A DNA stretch of 64,000 bases from Steromphala cineraria (taxonomy: Eukaryota; Mollusca; Gastropoda; Trochida; Trochidae), in contig OU744736.1 in the NCBI GenBank assembly GCA_916613615.1, positions 5,544,330-5,608,329 on the forward strand. The letters are read 5' to 3'. Shown piece after piece: positions 58,899 to 64,000 of this stretch. The position numbers were made by a program, and so were the translations under genes. Within the stretch, counting starts at the first letter, position 1. Every line of letters starts with the position of its first letter. The notes beneath the pieces are model-generated. The model made no database searches. It was not told the origin of the DNA and worked only from the letters and a program-made list of their open reading frames with translations.

Positions 58899-59571
58899 TA
58901 AGAATTGACTTCAAAATTTATTAAGTTCATGGAGGTATAAACTAAAAAAAACGCCTGGCAAACTGTGCGGATTTACGCGAAGTTTGCACAGCGGTTTTTA
59001 AGTATATACCTCCATGAACTTAATAAATTTTGAAGTCAATTCTTATAAATAAATATACACAAATTCGATGTTTTAATACGTTTGTTTGCTCCAAATAAAC
59101 ACAATGCAACAAATAGGACTGCACTATTTACGCGAACGAATTCAACTCGCAGCAAAACGAGAGAGATAAAATGTCAACCAAAACGTCATTATTATTTTAG
59201 CTCTGCCTACGACTAGTTCACCAGCCAATGAAAATTCACAAGGGAATCACGCAACGTCTTGTCACGTGGCCTTGACATTCCTAGTGTCAACCGTTGTACA
59301 TAAAAACAAATCCCCTTGCAACAGCCGCGACTGCGGGAGGGGGGAAACGACCGGGTGTATTGTTATGAAGCCGTGCCATTTATCAAACAAACTATTAAAT
59401 ATTTATTTGATATTAGCTATTTGTAATTTGTGTCTTTTCACCGAACTCTCGCGAACTGGTACAGCATAAAAAAAAGTTACGAATAGTTCCCTCATATGGG
59501 GCGTGGCTAAGTGTGAATGGGCGTGGCTAAATGTGATGAGACGTCACGAAATTAAGTTTATGTAGGTATGA
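58899..59571 (+). mobile_element. One-sided hairpin element with perfect 41-bp arms
   Basis: Arms 58,899-58,939 and 59,005-59,045 are perfect inverses as read, around a 65-base loop that is itself partly paired (GGCAAACTGTGC, GTTTGCACAG). The outer arm recurs a third time, in direct orientation, near 59,549-59,569 (AAATTAAGTTTATGTAGG against AATTTATTAAGTTCATGGAGG), closing the element. The layout is the same as in the CGAG elements, but I find no symmetric CGAG pair. The body has CCAAT, CACGTG, a tandem GGGCGTGGCTAA pair (59,499 and 59,519) and a CRE-like GACGTCAC. Confidence 0.65.
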
Positions 59572-62500
59572 ACTGAATTTCTGTTACAATGTTCAGCGAA
59601 TCAGATACACGGATAGCAAATGACATTTATTTATTTCACTATAAATAATTTACGTACTGTATGTGAAAACCTTTCCCTAATACTGACATAAATTTATCGA
59701 AAATAGTTTATATAATTAAATAATTCAAACACAATCATATACTATATTGATGTTGCTCCCCTCTCAGCGTGTTTTGATTAACACAGGAATTTACTGCATG
59801 TAAACAGCGATAGCTAAATAATGTTGGGTAAATAGAATGAAAGGTATTCTACTTCAATGAAGTAAATACAGTTAAAATAACTAAACTACCATGTTTGTTC
59901 AAAAATACGCGAATCCATTTGCCGTCCTCAAATGAACAGATTGCATTCACGCAAAAATGGCTTACAAGTGGGTTTTCCGTAATACTTGAAACATTTGTTT
60001 TCGTGAGTAATCGATGTTTCCTACCAAAGATGAAAATACATTTGACGAATGTGAATTGGGAACAATTTATGTCTGTATGATTGATTGTTAAATGAATACT
60101 TGTTACTGCAAGTTCAATAAAGTTAAATTCACCTCAGAACATAACGATAAAAAGTAATGAAATATTTTTAAGACGCAAGTATTTGAAAGCTGGAATTTTC
60201 TGTGAAAGCGTCAAAATATTTACTCAATGGAAAATGAAGCATTGCTTCAATTTATACATAACGTAAAACAATACACTGTTGCAAGAGAAAATTGATCTTA
60301 AATTTCATTCATAAACAAATGTTTTGTGAAAGGGATTGCATCAGGATAAATAAACTGAATTCCAAATTTTTTTTGCAATTTTAAAACAGAAATTTCGAAA
60401 AGATCTCATAATTACATTTTTATTAAGTTGGCAATGACATACTTGAAACCCACACTTTCAAGTTTAAAACTTTTAATTGAGCAATATTCATGCAATTTTG
60501 CAGAAATGGCAAAAATTTCATAATCACATGACGAACAAGTTTGATAACCGTCCAATAGGGAACGGTATAGCAATAACGGTATAGCAAATTGAGCGCAAAT
60601 CCCCTCTGAAAATTGACAAAATTTATCAAAAACAACCCTTTTTTTCAAGGATCGGTAGTGTTCCTTCATTTCTAATGGTAACTTGATCCGGCTATACAGA
60701 GAGGTTGTTAGGATTGCTGACAACCCTGAAACACAAACAAAACAGTTGTTTTTTCACTGCATGAGAGCTGATATCTGTGAAGTTTGACTACCGCCAACGT
60801 TGTCTCTTAGCGACGTCAGAGATAGCAAACATCAAAGGTCGGCATGTTGTTATGTTCTTGTGCACTTTATGAACTTGGACAGATCTAATCAGAGCTCATC
60901 GACTGCTAAGTTGATAGCTGTTGGTCACTAAACATCGACATGTGGTTATAACGTCCGAATTGGAATGCAATAACACGATTTAATTGCGATTGTTAAGTTC
61001 TTAAGGCTGGTTACCATTTGTACGACTCAAAGATATGTCAATATGACAAGTAAGACTTGTGTCCACATATTCCCATTTATGGAAAAGCTTCGATGCGAAG
61101 AAATGTGAAGTTGAACCTGCTGACAGAAGACGTAATTTAACGTTTGACCTTTTTTGTTACTCATGGCAGATTTGGAAGTCATAACACTCGGGCTGCTCAA
61201 CCTGGTACTAAAGTGCTTTAACGAAATTATTGCAAAAACATCATTTTAACGAACGTCTACACAACCAAAATTTGGACCCCTGCCCACTTCAGATCAAATA
61301 AGTGCAAAACTGGGGTTCCTATCTTTAATATGGATTCGTTCGTGGTTTAAACAAATGATTGATTAATAAGAGGTACTTTGTTTTCAATTTCTATCGTTAC
61401 AAAATGGTGCAAAGTTTCTTTTGGAAGTCAGGTTATTTCAAGATTGTAATAGCTAATCCAAAACAGAGGGATGTTTAAATCGCTGTTCGCAACAGAACAT
61501 TAATTTAAAAATTCCTTTAATAGAAAAATGAAGTTAATATATGACAACATAAGGCATCTTTAATCGAAGACAGTTGCAGCCCTCCTTCTACTGTTAAATT
61601 CCAAGCTCTCATGAGGGTACAAAATACAACTGTCCTCAAGAAGATATTTATATTTCTGATCCCACGTTATTATAATTCCTATTTCATATACTCTACACAC
61701 CATATCATTTATATGTATGATATCTGATGTATTCTTTGCTATATGACCTTCAATTCTGAATAAAGTGATTTGATTTGATTTGATATGACAGTCATGCATG
61801 TGAGACGTCCTTAATACATTAACAAGCTATCCTTACTCGCCTGTTTGTGATTTTTAAATACTAATTTTCTGAAACAGTAACTGATCAAATAAGGTTTAAG
61901 AATATGTGTTTCACATGGAATTACAAATTCTTGCATCTTAGCTTGTCTCGTTTCTTTTGCCGTTAAATGTAGGCCCACTCACAAAAACAATTACCTTTTT
62001 ACATACCTACTACATACATACATACTACCTAAGACAGAAAAAAAATAGTTGACGAATATAAAACTATATACCTTATAATACGAATTATATACATCAACAA
62101 ACGAAAAATAAAAATGGTAAGTGACTTGAGCACGGTAATGCAGTCTTCTCTGTATGTGCCATGTGTTGCAGTGGGCAAATGAAACAGCTTACAAAAAATA
62201 AAACATAAAACTCTCTCAAGAGTTGTAAAATCCTAATGACAAAGCATCTGATTTAATTGATACACTATCACGTTGATTCCTAGACTCCAGAGATTTGTTT
62301 CCAGAATTACACTAAAGGAAATCAATAGACAAAAGATAGAAACACACCAGAAATGCATCGAGGGAGTCAAATGATGCAGAATGTAACAATTCAAATCCAA
62401 TGCTAACTGAATGCACTATTGAGGATCTTTTCGTGCTTTTTAGCATTTATTCATTAACTGTTTCATAAACATTTCAGGCAGAACCAAATTAAACTTAGAT

Positions 62501-62670
62501 ATTAACTATTAACTGACGCCCGTGGCGAGAAAACCAGTTTCAACACACATATTTTTTAGATTGTTACTCACCTTATACTGTTTATTTTAACTTACTTTAT
62601 TTCCAAGGTAAACAAATGTGTGAACAAGATTCGACATAAAGATGAACAAGCAGCTGATATGGTCGAGCTA
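59572..62670. other. No gene or clear repeat recognised
   Basis: AT-rich. A 17-bp duplication (AACGGTATAGCAATAACGG, near 60,560-60,590) and a TACA run (about 62,000-62,028) are the only structure seen. Confidence 0.45.
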
Positions 62671-63419
62671 TATCCCCCGCAAATTGCACAACATGTATAG
62701 GTTTTCCTTATCATATTGCTTATTAATTTTTGTCGCACAAAATAACAAAAAAAAATCTAGAATATGAAGGAAACTGTTTTAATCAAAAAACTAAATGATA
62801 CCAACTTTATGTTCACTGGTGGGTATAATTCAAGTAAACTGACAAAAATAAAATAAATTTAAATATTTGGATCTCAAAGATCAATTTTATCACGTGTAAA
62901 CAAACATATTTTCAAAATTGTTCTTTATGAAAACCTTCATATGATTAGGTATCTTCATATCATTATTAGTTTAGAAGTTGTGAGCATGACAGGACTTGTA
63001 ACAGTTTTCCAACAGAGTCCTCATTTTTTGTGACAGAATCCTCATTTTTTGCCAAAAAAGGCAAAATTTTATAAAATTATTTTCAAAATTGTTCTTCATG
63101 ACACACCTTCATATGATTATGTATCTCCATATCAAATTTGATCAATATTTCATGATTAATTTAGAAGTTGTGAGCCGGACAGGACTTGTAACAGATTTCT
63201 TACAAATTTGCCACTTTTTCTCCAAAATCCTTATATTTTATGTAGATTTTCATAAAACTGTTAGTCATGACACATTATTACATGTTTCTTCATTTCCATG
63301 CCGAATTTGAATAGAAATGGTTGATAAGTTACAAAGTTATGACACGGACACAAAGTGTAACGGACGGACGGACGGTACCCATTTTAATACCCCCCGCAAC
63401 TTCGTTGTTGCAGGGGATA
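62671..63419 (+). mobile_element. TIR element with TATCCCCYGCAA ends and tandem core
   Basis: TATCCCCCGCAA at 62,671-62,682 is inverted as TTGCAGGGGATA at 63,408-63,419. Just inside the right end is a hairpin (CCCCGCAAC, loop TTCGTT, GTTGCAGGGG). The core has diverged tandem units of roughly 170 bp, marked by TTCAAAATTGTTCTT at 62,911 and 63,083 and a weaker third at about 63,250, each followed by GGACTTGTAACAG-like sequence. A CGGA microsatellite (63,360-63,375) precedes the right end. Non-coding. Confidence 0.75.
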
Positions 63420-64000
63420 AATATGATAACTACCAACAACCATTAAGGCTATTGAACATACGATTTTACATGAGACATATCTTCATTGCCCTTTACGTTC
63501 TCATCTCGTTAGGATGGTTGGTCCTTACTTGAAATCAATGTGTCTATGCACGCACCTAAACAATTTCAGAAAGTTGAACTAAGAGTTCACATGCCAGGAA
63601 GTATTGATACTACCTTTTGTGACAATGCCACTGCATCTGAGTCCTTAATTACAATTGCCAATAAGGATTCAGCAAACATGTCTGAACCCTTAAAAGGGAT
63701 ATTTTGAAAATTCGCAAAATCGATAGTAATTTGAAATATTGTAGTACAGACGTGAGAGGGGATGAAAAGTTGTTGAGTCGAACAGGGTTTGACCTGTTAC
63801 AACTACTAATGGGCAGTACTTTCCATGACAATGTAAACATTAACTGCGAAGATTAAAAAAGAGATACAAATATATTAAATCCTACCGTTTTTCGTTTGAA
63901 CTCTTATTTTGATCCAAGTGCAAGGTGAAAGTCACTCTCAGTTCTTTTGATATACAACATATTGGCTTTGTTTCATGCCTGATGTTGGACTGAAATCCAA
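63420..64000. other. No gene recognised
   Basis: Ordinary AT-rich sequence to the window edge, with no repeat partner in this window. Confidence 0.4.

Overview
The window is non-protein-coding metazoan DNA, AT-rich and crowded with repeats. It is most likely from a mollusc, probably a bivalve. The reasons are the repeat types: AGCTCATC elements with CCGT microsatellite and tandem cores (oyster 'pearl'-like), AAGGTCA-rich tandem elements, tRNA-derived SINEs ending in ACTC repeats, and an APE-type LINE with a 2A peptide. I recognise no intact host gene. The only protein-coding remains are a broken LINE (about 16.0-20.96 kb) and a minus-strand Tc1-like transposase relic (38.78-39.42 kb).

Layout. 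From 1 to about 38 kb the window is built from old, diverged copies of a multi-kb unit: 1-5.8 kb matches 22.2-28.0 kb, 14.5-16.0 kb matches 27.9-30.3 kb, 9.65-10.9 kb matches 29.9-31.1 kb and 37.3-37.9 kb, and 7.34-8.0 kb matches 31.2-32.2 kb. Because the copies were hit by different insertions, each serves as a natural empty site for the other, and this fixes the ends of several elements. From 40,368 to 53,090 lies a young head-to-tail duplication (copies of 6,992 and 5,731 bp) that differs mainly by a 1.3 kb tandem-repeat element found only in the first copy. From 53 to 64 kb are scattered short elements in otherwise blank DNA.

The most unusual content is a set of at least seven elements (plus two copies in the duplication) that share architecture but not sequence. 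Each has a long nested hairpin at one end only, then a body, then a third, inverted copy of the outer hairpin arm at the far end. The hairpin arms are near-perfect inverted repeats except at tetranucleotides CGAG, which occur in the same orientation in both arms at mirror positions. Folded on the CGAG strand, each pair gives C-G, G.A, A.G, G-C, i.e. tandem G.A mismatches closed by Watson-Crick pairs. The tips are tiny hairpins, several of the known very stable GNA/GNNA loop type (GCGAAGC, TGGCGCAGCCA, CCGCAAGG). Three insertions with paralogous empty sites show hairpin plus body arriving as one unit with no visible target-site duplication. I infer a non-autonomous element class moving through a single-stranded, hairpin-forming intermediate; I cannot match it to a named superfamily.

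Coordinates of repeat ends are read by eye and are good to a few bases where an empty site exists, otherwise to tens of bases.
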